A stretch of DNA of 44,491 bases from Hyphomicrobiales bacterium (lineage in GTDB: Bacteria; Pseudomonadota; Alphaproteobacteria; Rhizobiales; JAJFHB01): NCBI GenBank assembly GCA_021775615.1, contig JAJFHL010000154.1, positions 1 through 44,491 of the forward strand, read 5' to 3'. Within the stretch, counting starts at the first letter, position 1. Each line of letters begins with the position of its first letter. Below, in pieces: positions 9,428-18,988 of the stretch. The notes under the pieces are model-generated. The model had not been told where the DNA came from, made no database searches, and saw only the letters and a program-made list of their open reading frames with translations. The translations under genes and the position numbers were made by a program.

Positions 9428-10399
9428 ATGTCTCTGGACGCCGACTTACTCGTTGATCGCAGGCGCTTGAAGCGCCGGCTTTCCATGTGGCGGTTCGTGG
9501 CCATCGCAGTGGTGGTCGTGGCCGCTGCCGCGGCCGGCGCGCGCATCTGGGGCGGCACCGGGTTGCTCGGCATTGATCGCCATATCGCCCGGGTCACGAT
9601 CGACGGGGTGATTTCCGACGACCGCAAACAGCAGGACCTGTTCGACAAGATCCTCGCCTCGAACACCGTCGAGGCGGTGGTTCTGCACGTCAACAGTCCG
9701 GGCGGCACGACCGCGGGATCGGAGGCGCTCTACGCGGCGATCAGGCGGGCCGCGGCCAAGAAGCCTGTCGTCGCCGTGCTCGGCACAGTCGCGGCGTCGG
9801 GCGGTTATGTTGCGGCGCTCGGCGGCGACTACATCGTGGCGCGCGGCAACACCATCACCGGATCGATCGGCGTCATCTTCCAGTGGGCCCAGGTTTCTGA
9901 GCTGCTCAAGACGATTGGGGTCAAAATGGAAGAAGTGAAGAGCTCTCCTCTCAAGGGAGAGCCATCGCCTTTCGCCGAAACCTCCGACGATGCCCGCGCC
10001 ATATCGCAATCCATGATCCGCGACTCCCATGAGTGGTTCATTGAACTGGTCGAACAGCGTCGTCCGTTCGGTGAAGCGCGTGCCCGCGAACTGTCTGACG
10101 GTCGCGTCTATACCGGACGCCAGGCGCTCGAGGTCCAGTTGATCGATGCCATCGGCGGTGAAAGAACGGCTTTGCAATGGTTGCGCGAGGCGAGGAACAT
10201 CGGCGCCGGTCTGGAGGTTCGGGACTGGTCTACCAATGCGCTGGAAGATCTTTCCTGGGGCAGTGTCGCGATGATCTCGGTCCTGCGCGCATTCGGTCTC
10301 AACGATCTTGCAAGCACACTTCTGCTAACGCGAAAAACATTGCGGGCAGAAACACTTAGTCTTGACGGGCTGGTCTCTGTTTGGCACCCTGCCCGGTGA
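9428..10399 (+). CDS. sppA: Signal peptide peptidase SppA, S49 family
   Basis: Membrane-anchored serine protease that degrades leftover signal peptides after cleavage. The 323-aa product is the short, single-domain type. After a basic N-terminus (RRRLKRRLS) one membrane segment spans about residues 22-40. The catalytic dyad is visible as Ser124 in GTVAASGGYVAA and Lys176 in SSPLKGEPSPF, spaced as expected for this family. The oxyanion region is VLHVNSPGG. The ATG at 9428 is preferred over a GTG four codons upstream, though neither has a strong ribosome site. It lies between rpsA and ihfB, an arrangement common in rhizobia. Confidence 0.93.
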   Translation: MSLDADLLVDRRRLKRRLSMWRFVAIAVVVVAAAAAGARIWGGTGLLGIDRHIARVTIDGVISDDRKQQDLFDKILASNTVEAVVLHVNSPGGTTAGSEALYAAIRRAAAKKPVVAVLGTVAASGGYVAALGGDYIVARGNTITGSIGVIFQWAQVSELLKTIGVKMEEVKSSPLKGEPSPFAETSDDARAISQSMIRDSHEWFIELVEQRRPFGEARARELSDGRVYTGRQALEVQLIDAIGGERTALQWLREARNIGAGLEVRDWSTNALEDLSWGSVAMISVLRAFGLNDLASTLLLTRKTLRAETLSLDGLVSVWHPAR

Positions 10400-10444
10400 C
10401 ACATTCAGCTACATATGCGGCAAAGGGCGCCCTGGGGGACCCAA

Positions 10445-10747
10445 ATGATTAAATCTGAACTGATCCAGCGCATCGCTCAGGAGAACCCGCATCTCTATCA
10501 GCGAGACGTGGAGCGGATCATCAACACCGTATTCAATGAAATTGGAACGGCGCTGGCGCGGGGAGATCGGGTCGAGCTGCGCGGCTTCGGGGCCTTCTCG
10601 GTCAAGGAACGCCCGGCCCGTACCGGTCGCAATCCACGCACCGGAGATCCGGTCAGCGTGCAGGCGAAGCGGGTTCCGTTCTTCAAGACCGGTAAGGAGT
10701 TGCGCGAGCAGCTCAACAATGAACCGGGCGGATCCGACGGCGCGTAA
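10445..10747 (+). CDS. ihfB: Integration host factor subunit beta
   Basis: DNA-bending protein that forms a heterodimer with IhfA and shapes promoters, replication origins and recombination sites. The 100-aa product shows the whole HU/IHF fold: N-terminal helices ([19 protein letters not shown]), [17 protein letters not shown] in the sheet, and the DNA-binding arm [10 protein letters not shown] with the proline that wedges into DNA. The start at 10445 follows GGGGGA at a good distance; an in-frame ATG ten codons upstream lacks support. It is downstream of sppA and upstream of lapA on the same strand. Confidence 0.97.
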   Translation: MIKSELIQRIAQENPHLYQRDVERIINTVFNEIGTALARGDRVELRGFGAFSVKERPARTGRNPRTGDPVSVQAKRVPFFKTGKELREQLNNEPGGSDGA

Positions 10748-10812
10748 GTGCTGAACGCGCGGCGCCCGTTCTTCGCGGCGCGCTCCGAGACGGTCATTCG
10801 GAAGGGATCACC

Positions 10813-11169
10813 TTGAAGAAGCTGCTGTCCTGGCTGATCGGCGTTCCGGCTGCGGTGATCGTGGCCGGCCTGGCCGTCGCGAATCGTGACCCGGTCAGGT
10901 TTTCGATCGATCCGTTCTCCGAAAGCGACCCCATCTTCGCAACCGACCTGCCCCTCTTCGCCCTGCTGCTTGGCGCCGTCTTTGTCGGCATTCTGTGCGG
11001 TGGCGTCGCATCGTGGATGTCGCAGGGCAAATGGCGCCGCGCCGCCCGCGAGGCGCGCAACGAGAGCAACCGGCTCAGGCAGGAACAAGATGCCCTCAAG
11101 CGCCAGGCGGTGGAGGCACAGTCGAAACTTCTCACTTCGGGGCCGGGCGCCGCCGCGCCGCCGAGCTGA
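10813..11169 (+). CDS. lapA: LapA-domain (DUF1049) inner-membrane protein
   Basis: A 118-aa small membrane protein with a LapA-type architecture: one membrane helix at about residues 5-24, a short loop (NRDPVRFSIDPF), a second helix at about 46-67, and a charged C-terminal coiled coil (ARNESNRLRQEQDALKRQA). In enterobacteria LapA/LapB tune lipopolysaccharide synthesis; the role in this lineage is not settled. The start is TTG at 10813, supported by AAGGGA just upstream. It precedes the ornithine-cyclodeaminase-family gene by 14 bp, so the two are probably co-transcribed. Confidence 0.85.
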   Translation: MKKLLSWLIGVPAAVIVAGLAVANRDPVRFSIDPFSESDPIFATDLPLFALLLGAVFVGILCGGVASWMSQGKWRRAAREARNESNRLRQEQDALKRQAVEAQSKLLTSGPGAAAPPS

Positions 11170-11183
11170 AGGCAGCCGACGGC

Positions 11184-12161
11184 ATGCTCAACATCTCCTC
11201 CGAAGATATCGGCCGCCTTGCCGACTACCCGGCGATCGCCGACGCATTGGCGGACGCCTTTCGCGGGCGGTATGAAGTTCCGCTCAGGCATCACCACACC
11301 ATAGATCTCGAAGGCCGGCCCGAGGCGACGCTCCTCTTGATGCCGGCCTGGACGTCGCCGAGCGGCGACAAGGCCGCATCTCCGGCGGGCGAAAAGGCGT
11401 ATGTCGGCCTCAAGTCGGTGACCATCTATCCCGACAATCCGGCCCGCGGCGAACCGACCGTCCAGGGCATGTATTTTCTTCTCGACGGCGGGACCGGCCG
11501 TCCTCTGGCACTGATCGACGGCCCGGAACTGACGGTTCGACGCACCGCGGCGGCCTCGGCGCTCGCCGCCCGCTACCTGGCGCGCGAAGATGCAAGTTCC
11601 ATGCTCATGGTGGGGTCGGGCGCCTTGTCGCCCTGCCTGATCAGAGCCCACATGTCGGTGCGTCCGATCGCGAGTGTGGCCATCTGGAACCGCAATGTCG
11701 GCAAGGCCGGTGACCTGGCCTCGACACTGCGCGCCGAAGGGATCGATGCCCGTGCGGTGGAGGATCTGGAGGGCGCGGTCCGCGGCGCCGATCTGATCTC
11801 CTGCGCCACGATCTCTTCGGTCCCGCTGGTTCTCGGCGAGTGGCTCGCGCCTGGAACCCATGTCGATCTGGTCGGCGCCTTCCGCCCCGACCTGCGCGAG
11901 ACCGATGATGAAGTCATGCGGCGCGGCACCGTCTTTGTGGACACCCGCCCGGGTGGGCTTTCAGAGGCCGGCGACGTGGTGCAGGCGGTCAAGTCCGGCG
12001 CCTTGCGCGAGGAAGACATTGCAGCCGACCTGTTCGAGCTGACACGGGGCGAGAAGCCGGGCCGCAGCGGCGCCGATGAGATCACCGTCTTCAAATCGGT
12101 TGGAACCGCTATTGAGGACCTTGCCGCCGCGATTCTGGTCTATGAGGCCGCGCTCGGCTGA
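11184..12161 (+). CDS. Ornithine cyclodeaminase / mu-crystallin family protein
   Basis: A 325-aa NAD(P)-dependent enzyme of the OCD/mu-crystallin family. Members deaminate ornithine to proline or reduce cyclic ketimines such as pyrroline-2-carboxylate; the sequence does not decide between these. The N-terminal half carries the substrate region (YVGLKSVTIYPDNP, then MYFLLDGGTGRPLALIDGPE, with the following TVRRTAAASALAARYLAR). The Rossmann part begins at MLMVGSGALSP near residue 135. The Lys in GLKSV and the Asp near FRPDLRETDDEV fit the active-site pattern. The ATG at 11184 starts the homologous region; longer in-frame openings overlap lapA and are not supported. It stands just after lapA. 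Confidence 0.9.
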   Translation: MLNISSEDIGRLADYPAIADALADAFRGRYEVPLRHHHTIDLEGRPEATLLLMPAWTSPSGDKAASPAGEKAYVGLKSVTIYPDNPARGEPTVQGMYFLLDGGTGRPLALIDGPELTVRRTAAASALAARYLAREDASSMLMVGSGALSPCLIRAHMSVRPIASVAIWNRNVGKAGDLASTLRAEGIDARAVEDLEGAVRGADLISCATISSVPLVLGEWLAPGTHVDLVGAFRPDLRETDDEVMRRGTVFVDTRPGGLSEAGDVVQAVKSGALREEDIAADLFELTRGEKPGRSGADEITVFKSVGTAIEDLAAAILVYEAALG

Positions 12162-12202
12162 CGTCGCGCGTCGACCCGCGCAACGCCATCACCAAGCCGG
12201 GC

Positions 12203-12472
12203 TCAGTTGTACCGGCAGTGCTGATAGTCCGGGTGATACCGCCAGAAGCCGAACGCGTACATCCGGCATTCGCTACGCGCCCGGAGCGCTCGCAGCTCCT
12301 GCAATTGGCCGCGCCGCCGCGTGCCGGGCTTCTGCCGTTTCGGCCCGGGCTGTGCATATTGTGGACCGCTTGGAGCGTAATAGCCGCCATACTGGCTGTT
12401 GCCTGCATGGACCGGGCCGGTGAATATGGCGAACACGACAGCCGCCGCCAAAGCAAAAGAGAACCGTTTCAT
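12203..12472 (-). CDS. Small secreted protein, Tyr/Pro/Gly-rich
   Basis: An 89-aa protein with a signal peptide (MKRFSFALAAAVVFAIFTG, cleavage after VHA), then a Tyr/Pro/Gly-rich segment (QYGGYYAPSGPQYAQPGP), a basic stretch (KRQKPGTRRR) and a C-terminal part with two cysteines 16 residues apart that could form a disulfide. The start at 12472 is chosen because it opens the signal peptide and has GGAGG upstream; the longer frame to 12655 would overlap the pyrF promoter. It is convergent with the gene ending at 12161 and divergent from pyrF. I do not recognise the family. Confidence 0.65.
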   Translation of the reverse strand: MKRFSFALAAAVVFAIFTGPVHAGNSQYGGYYAPSGPQYAQPGPKRQKPGTRRRGQLQELRALRARSECRMYAFGFWRYHPDYQHCRYN

Positions 12473-12597
12473 ATCCCATAGCCTCCGCTTGGGTGTGTTC
12501 CCGTCTCCTCTGGGGACAATGTAGGACACGGACGCCGCTTTGCCAATCCATTGTCGGAAACAGCCGGGCAATTGCGGGTACGCGAGGCCGCGACTGA

Positions 12598-12625
12598 TTG
12601 CGCCGTGTCGCGGTTCTGCTATAAC
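12598..12625 (+). promoter_or_regulatory. Candidate pyrF promoter
   Basis: TTGCGC (12598-12603) and TATAAC (12620-12625) are 16 bp apart and end 35 bp before the pyrF start codon. Both boxes fit alphaproteobacterial housekeeping promoters. The site lies in the divergent gap 12473-12660. Confidence 0.45.
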
Positions 12626-12660
12626 GCGGCCCACCACCGACCTTGAAGCCGTCACCGCAC

Positions 12661-13371
12661 ATGTCCCGCTACGAAAACCCGATCTTCTGCGCGCTCGACA
12701 CCACCGATCTCGAATGGGCGGTTGCGCTGGCCCATGAACTGCGCGGCCATGTCGGCGGCGTCAAGCTGGGGCTTGAGTTTTTCTATGCGCATGGACGCGA
12801 TGGCTACGGGCGTGTCGCCGACGCCGGCCTGCCGGTGTTTCTCGATCTCAAGCTGCACGACATCCCCAACACCGTCGCCGGTGGATTAAGTTCGCTGGCC
12901 GATCTTGAGCCCGCCATCGTCAATGTCCATGCCGGCGGCGGCGGCGCCATGATGCGCGCGGCGGCCGGGGCGGTCTCTTCCGGTCAAACGCAGGTCATCG
13001 CGGTGACGATCCTGACCAGCCTCGATTCCGGAGATTTGACTGAAATCGGGTTTCGCGAAGGTGCGGCCAACGAGCACGCCCTGAGCCTTGCCAGGCTCAC
13101 CAAAGCCAGCGGCCTGGCCGGTGTGGTGTGCTCAACCCATGATCTCACGGCGATTCGCGGCGAACTTGGTGCGGATTTCCTCACCGTGGTGCCTGGAATT
13201 CGCCCCGCCGGGGCCGATAACGAGGACCAGAAAAGAATTGCCACGCCCGCATGGGCGGTTAAAACAGGCGCAGACATCCTGGTGATTGGACGACCGATCA
13301 CCCGTGCCGACGATCCGGTGGCCGCCGCGCAGGCACTTGCGGCCGAATGCCGGGACGCCTTGGACGCCTGA
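12661..13371 (+). CDS. pyrF: Orotidine 5'-phosphate decarboxylase
   Basis: Final step of UMP synthesis, decarboxylating OMP in the cytoplasm. The 236-aa product is full length. The catalytic tetrad is plain: Lys35 in GGVKLGLEF, and Asp62-Lys64-Asp67 in FLDLKLHDIPNT. The phosphate-binding end is VVPGIRPAG followed by ADILVIGRPITRADDP. The ATG at 12661 gives the normal N-terminus (MSRYENPIFCALD); a TTG six codons earlier is unlikely. It precedes trpF by 19 bp, forming a pyrF-trpFBA-accD-folC run. Confidence 0.97.
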   Translation: MSRYENPIFCALDTTDLEWAVALAHELRGHVGGVKLGLEFFYAHGRDGYGRVADAGLPVFLDLKLHDIPNTVAGGLSSLADLEPAIVNVHAGGGGAMMRAAAGAVSSGQTQVIAVTILTSLDSGDLTEIGFREGAANEHALSLARLTKASGLAGVVCSTHDLTAIRGELGADFLTVVPGIRPAGADNEDQKRIATPAWAVKTGADILVIGRPITRADDPVAAAQALAAECRDALDA

Positions 13372-13390
13372 TTTCGCAAATGGTTGCATC

Positions 13391-14038
13391 ATGACGCAGG
13401 TGAAGATCTGCGGGCTCAGTGAGCCTGACACATTGCAGACGGCCCTCGACGCCGGCGCCGATTTCGTCGGCTTCATCTTCTATGGTCCGAGCCCGCGCAA
13501 TGTATCGCTTGAGCGCGCACGCGAGCTTGGCGCCCAGGTCGCCGGCCGCGCCAAGAAGGTTGCGGTCACGGTCGATGCCGACGATGCCGAACTTGCCGCG
13601 ATCATCGAGGCGCTCGCGCCGGACTATGTGCAGGTGCACGGTTCAGAGACACCTGAACGGATCCGCGAGATTGCGAAACGGTTCGGCCTGCCGGTCATCA
13701 AGTCGATCAAGGTGCGTGGTGACGGCGACATCCAGGCCGCCGCCGACTTTGCCGCCGACGCGGCGCTCATTCTGTTCGACGCCAAGGCGCCGGAAGATCT
13801 GGCGGATGCGTTGCCGGGCGGAAACGGTGTCCAGTTCGACTGGACCCTGCTGTCCGGTGACGGCGGTCACGCCCGCTTCATGCTGTCGGGCGGGCTGGAT
13901 GCCGGCAGCATTGCCGAGGCCCTGCGCATCACCGGCGCGGGAATCATCGATGTCTCGTCCGGCGTTGAAATCGCGCCGGGGGTCAAGGATTCAGCACTTA
14001 TACGGAATTTCATTGAGGCGGTGCGGTCCGCCGGGTAA
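13391..14038 (+). CDS. trpF: Phosphoribosylanthranilate isomerase
   Basis: Third step of tryptophan synthesis from anthranilate, an Amadori rearrangement in a TIM barrel. The 215-aa product carries the catalytic cysteine in [10 protein letters not shown] (Cys7) and the general-acid aspartate in LILFDAK. The phosphate loops [10 protein letters not shown] and DVSSGVE are intact. The start ATG at 13391 gives the expected MTQVKICG beginning. It sits 19 bp after pyrF and 34 bp before trpB. In alphaproteobacteria trpFBA are often together while trpE, trpG, trpD and trpC lie elsewhere, as here. Confidence 0.97.
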   Translation: MTQVKICGLSEPDTLQTALDAGADFVGFIFYGPSPRNVSLERARELGAQVAGRAKKVAVTVDADDAELAAIIEALAPDYVQVHGSETPERIREIAKRFGLPVIKSIKVRGDGDIQAAADFAADAALILFDAKAPEDLADALPGGNGVQFDWTLLSGDGGHARFMLSGGLDAGSIAEALRITGAGIIDVSSGVEIAPGVKDSALIRNFIEAVRSAG

Positions 14039-14072
14039 GAAAGATTTCAACCGCGTCAGGAGCGCGCATACC

Positions 14073-15290
14073 GTGAATTCGACAACACCAAATTCCTTCC
14101 GGACCGGCCCCGATGAAGACGGTCATTTCGGCATTTATGGCGGCCGTTTCGTCGCCGAAACCCTGATGCCGCTGATCCTCGATCTCGACGAGGCCTACAC
14201 CACCGCCAAGAACGATCCGGAGTTTCACCGCGAACTTGATGGTCTCAATACGCATTACGCCGGCCGGCCGAGCCCGCTCTATTTTGCCGAGCGGTTGACC
14301 GAGCATTTCGGCGGCGCCAGGATCTATTTCAAGCGCGACGAGCTCAACCACACCGGATCGCACAAGATCAACAACTGCCTTGGTCAGATCCTGCTCGCCC
14401 GCCGCATGGGCAAGACCCGCATCATTGCCGAGACCGGCGCCGGCCAGCATGGTGTCGCTGTGGCAACTGTTGCGGCGCGTTTCGGCCTGCCCTGCGTCGT
14501 CTATATGGGTGAGACGGACATCGCCCGCCAGGCGCCCAATGTGTTCCGCATGAAACTTCTGGGCGCCGAAGTGGTGCCGGTCACGTCCGGTTCGCGCACC
14601 CTGAAGGACGCCATGAACGAAGCGCTGCGCGACTGGGTGACCAATGTGGATGAAACCTTCTACATCATCGGTACGGTGGCTGGCCCGCACCCCTATCCTT
14701 CCATGGTGCGCGATTTCCAGTCGGTGATCGGCACGGAGGTCCGCGAACAGATGATGGCGGCGGAGGGGCGCCTGCCCGACAGTCTTGTCGCCTGTATCGG
14801 TGGCGGCTCCAATGCCATGGGCCTTTTCCACCCGTTCCTCGATGATGCCGAAATCAGGATTATCGGCGTTGAAGCCGGTGGTCACGGTGTTGAAACCGGC
14901 GAACACGCCGCTTCCCTCACCGGCGGCAAGCCCGGCGTTCTGCATGGCAATCGCACCTATCTGCTGCAGGACGACGACGGCCAGATCACCGAAGCCCATT
15001 CGATTTCCGCCGGGCTCGACTATCCCGGCATCGGACCCGAGCACGCCTGGCTGAAGGATGCCGGCCGGGTCGAGTATGTCGCCGTGACCGACACCGAGGC
15101 GCTCGAGGCCTTCCAGCTCTGCACCAAACTCGAGGGGATTATCCCGGCGCTGGAACCCTCCCATGCGCTCGCTCATGTGGCCAAGATTGCACCGGACCTG
15201 CCGAGTGACCATATTATGGTGATGAACATGTGCGGACGCGGCGACAAGGATGTCTTTGCCGTGGCGGAACATCTCGGCGTGGAGATGTAG
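14073..15290 (+). CDS. trpB: Tryptophan synthase subunit beta
   Basis: PLP enzyme that joins indole and serine to make tryptophan, in an alpha2-beta2 complex with TrpA. The 405-aa product is full length. The PLP lysine is Lys98 in [10 protein letters not shown], and the phosphate loop is [10 protein letters not shown]. Other conserved parts are [11 protein letters not shown] and [11 protein letters not shown]. The start is GTG at 14073, supported by AGGAG upstream; the same frame stays open far into trpF, so the longest reading is not the real gene. It ends 3 bp before trpA, which suggests translational coupling. Confidence 0.98.
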   Translation: MNSTTPNSFRTGPDEDGHFGIYGGRFVAETLMPLILDLDEAYTTAKNDPEFHRELDGLNTHYAGRPSPLYFAERLTEHFGGARIYFKRDELNHTGSHKINNCLGQILLARRMGKTRIIAETGAGQHGVAVATVAARFGLPCVVYMGETDIARQAPNVFRMKLLGAEVVPVTSGSRTLKDAMNEALRDWVTNVDETFYIIGTVAGPHPYPSMVRDFQSVIGTEVREQMMAAEGRLPDSLVACIGGGSNAMGLFHPFLDDAEIRIIGVEAGGHGVETGEHAASLTGGKPGVLHGNRTYLLQDDDGQITEAHSISAGLDYPGIGPEHAWLKDAGRVEYVAVTDTEALEAFQLCTKLEGIIPALEPSHALAHVAKIAPDLPSDHIMVMNMCGRGDKDVFAVAEHLGVEM

Positions 15291-15293
15291 GCC

Positions 15294-16145
15294 ATGGCAT
15301 CTGACAAGACGACAAGACTGGACCGTCGGTTTGCCGCACTCAAGGCCGACGGACGTGCCGCATTGGTGACCTTTCTGACCGCCGGAGACCCCGATTACGA
15401 GACTTCGCTTGCAGTGTTACGGCGGCTGCCGGAGGCTGGCGCCGATGTGATCGAATTCGGCATGCCCTTTACCGACCCGATGGCGGACGGCCCGGCAATC
15501 CAGGCCTCCTCGCAACGGGCGTTGAAGGCCGGCCAGAACATGATCAAGACGCTCCAGATGGTGCGGGATTTCCGCACCGGAGACGATGAAACGCCGATCG
15601 TGTTGATGGGTTACTACAACCCAATCTATATCTATGGCGTCAACCGCTTCCTGGCCGATGCGCTTGAGGCTGGCGTCGATGGTCTGATCGTGGTCGATCT
15701 GCCGCCTGAAGAAGACGAGGAACTCTGCCTGCCGGCGCTCAAGGCTGGGATCAATTTCATCCGCCTTGCAACACCGACGACGGATGATGGACGTTTGCCT
15801 GCGGTTTTAAACAATACGAGCGGTTTCGTGTATTATGTCTCGATAACGGGAATCACCGGCGCTGCCGCTCCCGATGCGGGCGCGGTGGCCGCCCAGGTGG
15901 CGCGCATCAAGAGTTCAACCGAATTGCCGGTTGCGGTTGGTTTCGGCGTACGCACACCCGAACAGGCCGCCGCCATCGCCAGGACGGCCGATGGAGTGGT
16001 GGTCGGATCGGCCCTGGTCAATGTGATCAGGGACGGGCTGAACGAGGACGGGTCGGTCGATGCAGGCACCGCCGACAGGGTGCTGGCACTGGTGTCAGGC
16101 CTTGCCGATGGGGTAAGGGGCGCCGCCTCCGCCGAGGCGCGCTAA
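15294..16145 (+). CDS. trpA: Tryptophan synthase subunit alpha
   Basis: Cleaves indole-3-glycerol phosphate and passes indole through a tunnel to TrpB. The 283-aa TIM-barrel protein has both catalytic acids: Glu in DVIEFGMPF and Asp in FTDPMADGP. The mobile loop [14 protein letters not shown] and the phosphate-binding end [12 protein letters not shown] and VVGSALVN are present. The ATG at 15294 is close behind the trpB stop. The 3' end is 21 bp from accD, so the operon continues. Confidence 0.98.
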   Translation: MASDKTTRLDRRFAALKADGRAALVTFLTAGDPDYETSLAVLRRLPEAGADVIEFGMPFTDPMADGPAIQASSQRALKAGQNMIKTLQMVRDFRTGDDETPIVLMGYYNPIYIYGVNRFLADALEAGVDGLIVVDLPPEEDEELCLPALKAGINFIRLATPTTDDGRLPAVLNNTSGFVYYVSITGITGAAAPDAGAVAAQVARIKSSTELPVAVGFGVRTPEQAAAIARTADGVVVGSALVNVIRDGLNEDGSVDAGTADRVLALVSGLADGVRGAASAEAR

Positions 16146-16166
16146 CAGCTAACGAACGGAGCAGTC

Positions 16167-17144
<978 letters not shown>

Positions 17145-17181
17145 TCGGCACTGCCAATCCATCACGAAAGCCCGCTGACAG

Positions 17182-18492
17182 ATGGCCCGAAGCGACGCCA
17201 TACTGGAGCGTCTGTGGACGCTGCATCCCAAGGTCATCGACCTTTCGCTCGACCGCATCGAGCAGCTGCTGTCTCGTCTCGGCAACCCGCAGCGCGCATT
17301 GCCGCCGGTGGTGCATGTCGCCGGCACCAATGGCAAGGGGTCGGTCATCGCCTTCATGCGGGCGGCGCTTGAAACCGCCGGCCATCGGGTCCACACCTAT
17401 ACATCGCCTCATCTCGTCAGGTTTCACGAACGGATACGGCTGGCGGATGCGGATGGCAGCAAGCTGATCTCCGAACCGGAACTGGCGGCGGCGCTGGAAG
17501 AGTGCGAGGCGGTCAACGACGGCGCCGAAATCACGTTCTTTGAGATCACCACCGCCGCCGCCTATCTGTGCTTCTCGCGCCGGCCGGCGGATATCGTGCT
17601 GCTGGAAACCGGCCTCGGTGGCCGCCTCGACGCCACCAATGTCATCGACCAGCCCGCATTGACGGTCATCACCACCATTGATCTCGATCACCAGGAATTT
17701 CTCGGATCGACCATCGAGGAAATTGCCCGAGAGAAGGCCGGCATCCTCAAGCGCGGTGTCACGGGGATTATTGGACCGCAGACGGACGCGGCCAGGGCGG
17801 CCATTGAACACAAGGCCGCCGAGACCGGGGTGCCTCTGATCATTCACGGCCAGGACTGGCAGGCCTATGAAGAACGCGGCCGGTTGGTGTTCCAGGATAT
17901 GTCGGGTCTGCTGGACCTGCCGTTGCCGCGGCTGCCGGGACGGTTTCAGATTGCAAATGCGGGCACCGCGATCGCCGCTTTGCGGTCTCTCGACGATATA
18001 GCCGTCACCGACCGGGACATTGAAGGCGGTCTCCTGACCGCCGACTGGCCGGGACGGATGTCGCGTCTCACCTCGGGGCATTTCGTAGACGCTGCACCCG
18101 ATGACGCCGAGCTGTGGCTTGACGGCGGACATAACCCTTCGGCCGCGTCCGCCATCGCCACAAGCATCGCCGATCTCGAAGAGCGTGTGCCGCGGCCGCT
18201 CGTGCTGATTGTCGGCATGTTGAACACAAAGGACCCGGCGGGCTTCATGATGCCGTTCGGCGGACTGGCGCAAAAGATCATCACGCTCGCCATCCCCGGC
18301 GAGAAAGGTGCCCGCACCGCCGAGGAACTGCGCGATGTCGCCGAAGCGCAGGGCTTTGTGGCGGAAACAGCGGTGTCACTCGAAGCTGCGGTGGCGGCTG
18401 CGGCGGTCGATCCGCTGATCCCGCCCCGTATCCTGATCTGCGGTTCGCTCAGCCTTGCCGGTCAGGTGCTGGCCGAAAGCGAATTGGCATAA
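17182..18492 (+). CDS. folC: Bifunctional folylpolyglutamate synthase / dihydrofolate synthase
   Basis: Adds glutamate to dihydropteroate and extends the polyglutamate tail of folates. The 436-aa product has the Mur-ligase-type ATP site VVHVAGTNGKGS (residues 43-54), then TYTSPHLVRFHERI, the metal-binding ETGLGGRLDATN and the DLDHQEFLGSTIEEIA stretch with the EKAGILK lysine. The C-terminal Rossmann-like domain has LDGGHNPSA and VGMLNTKDP. The ATG at 17182 gives a normal N-terminus. It is last in the rightward run. Its stop overlaps the A-tract of the trxA terminator arriving from the other side. Confidence 0.97.
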   Translation: MARSDAILERLWTLHPKVIDLSLDRIEQLLSRLGNPQRALPPVVHVAGTNGKGSVIAFMRAALETAGHRVHTYTSPHLVRFHERIRLADADGSKLISEPELAAALEECEAVNDGAEITFFEITTAAAYLCFSRRPADIVLLETGLGGRLDATNVIDQPALTVITTIDLDHQEFLGSTIEEIAREKAGILKRGVTGIIGPQTDAARAAIEHKAAETGVPLIIHGQDWQAYEERGRLVFQDMSGLLDLPLPRLPGRFQIANAGTAIAALRSLDDIAVTDRDIEGGLLTADWPGRMSRLTSGHFVDAAPDDAELWLDGGHNPSAASAIATSIADLEERVPRPLVLIVGMLNTKDPAGFMMPFGGLAQKIITLAIPGEKGARTAEELRDVAEAQGFVAETAVSLEAAVAAAAVDPLIPPRILICGSLSLAGQVLAESELA

Positions 18493-18516
18493 AAAAAGCG
18501 GGCCGAGGCGGCCCGC
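18491..18516 (-). terminator. Intrinsic terminator of trxA
   Basis: Stem GCGGGCC (18498-18504) pairs with GGCCCGC (18510-18516) around a 5-nt loop. On the minus strand it is followed by seven T's (18491-18497). It lies 27 bp after the trxA stop and is a textbook intrinsic terminator. On the plus strand the same hairpin lies just after the folC stop and may also help end that transcript. Confidence 0.9.
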
Positions 18517-18542
18517 CTGTATTTCAGAGCAAATATCGTGGT

Positions 18543-18863
18543 TCAGATATTGCCTTCGATCCATTCGAGGATTTTGCTCTTCGGCAGGGCGCCCACCTGG
18601 GTCGAGGCCACTTCGCCGTCCTTGAACAGGATCAGGGTCGGGATGCCGCGCACACCGTATTTCGAGGATGTTGACGGGTTGTCGTCGACATTGACCTTGG
18701 CCACCTTGACCCGGTCGCCCATCTCACCGGCGATTTCTTCCAATGCCGGGGCAATCTGCTTGCACGGTCCACACCACTCGGCCCAGAAATCCACGATCAC
18801 GGGTTCGGAAGATTTCAGGACGTCGTTCTCGAAACTGTCGTCAGATACGGGGTGTGTGCTCAT
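18543..18863 (-). CDS. trxA: Thioredoxin
   Basis: Small cytoplasmic disulfide reductase that donates electrons to ribonucleotide reductase, methionine sulfoxide reductase and others. The 106-aa product is full length. The active site WCGPC has its cysteines at positions 31 and 34 after VIVDFWAE. The cis-proline loop ([13 protein letters not shown]) is intact. It is last in the leftward run that begins at divL, but a candidate promoter in the 125-bp gap behind addA suggests its own expression. Confidence 0.98.
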   Translation of the reverse strand: MSTHPVSDDSFENDVLKSSEPVIVDFWAEWCGPCKQIAPALEEIAGEMGDRVKVAKVNVDDNPSTSSKYGVRGIPTLILFKDGEVASTQVGALPKSKILEWIEGNI

Positions 18864-18941
18864 TGCATCCTCTCAATTGCGCGCCAGCCAACTCTGGGCA
18901 TTCGATTAAAGCGGTTCCGGTCGGCCCGCAAGCTCCCATTC

Positions 18942-18970
18942 AACGTAGGTAGCGCGGTGCTTACGGTCAA
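18942..18970 (-). promoter_or_regulatory. Candidate trxA promoter
   Basis: On the minus strand TTGACC (18965-18970) and TACGTT (18942-18947) are 17 bp apart, in the gap between the addA stop and trxA. The site is about 79 nt before the trxA start. Confidence 0.35.
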
Positions 18971-18988
18971 GGGGCAGTGCGTTCCGCA

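Noticed and set aside
13419-14072. Long upstream extension of the trpB frame into trpF
   Set aside because: The extension has no TrpB homology and shadows trpF; the GTG at 14073 with AGGAG is the real start.
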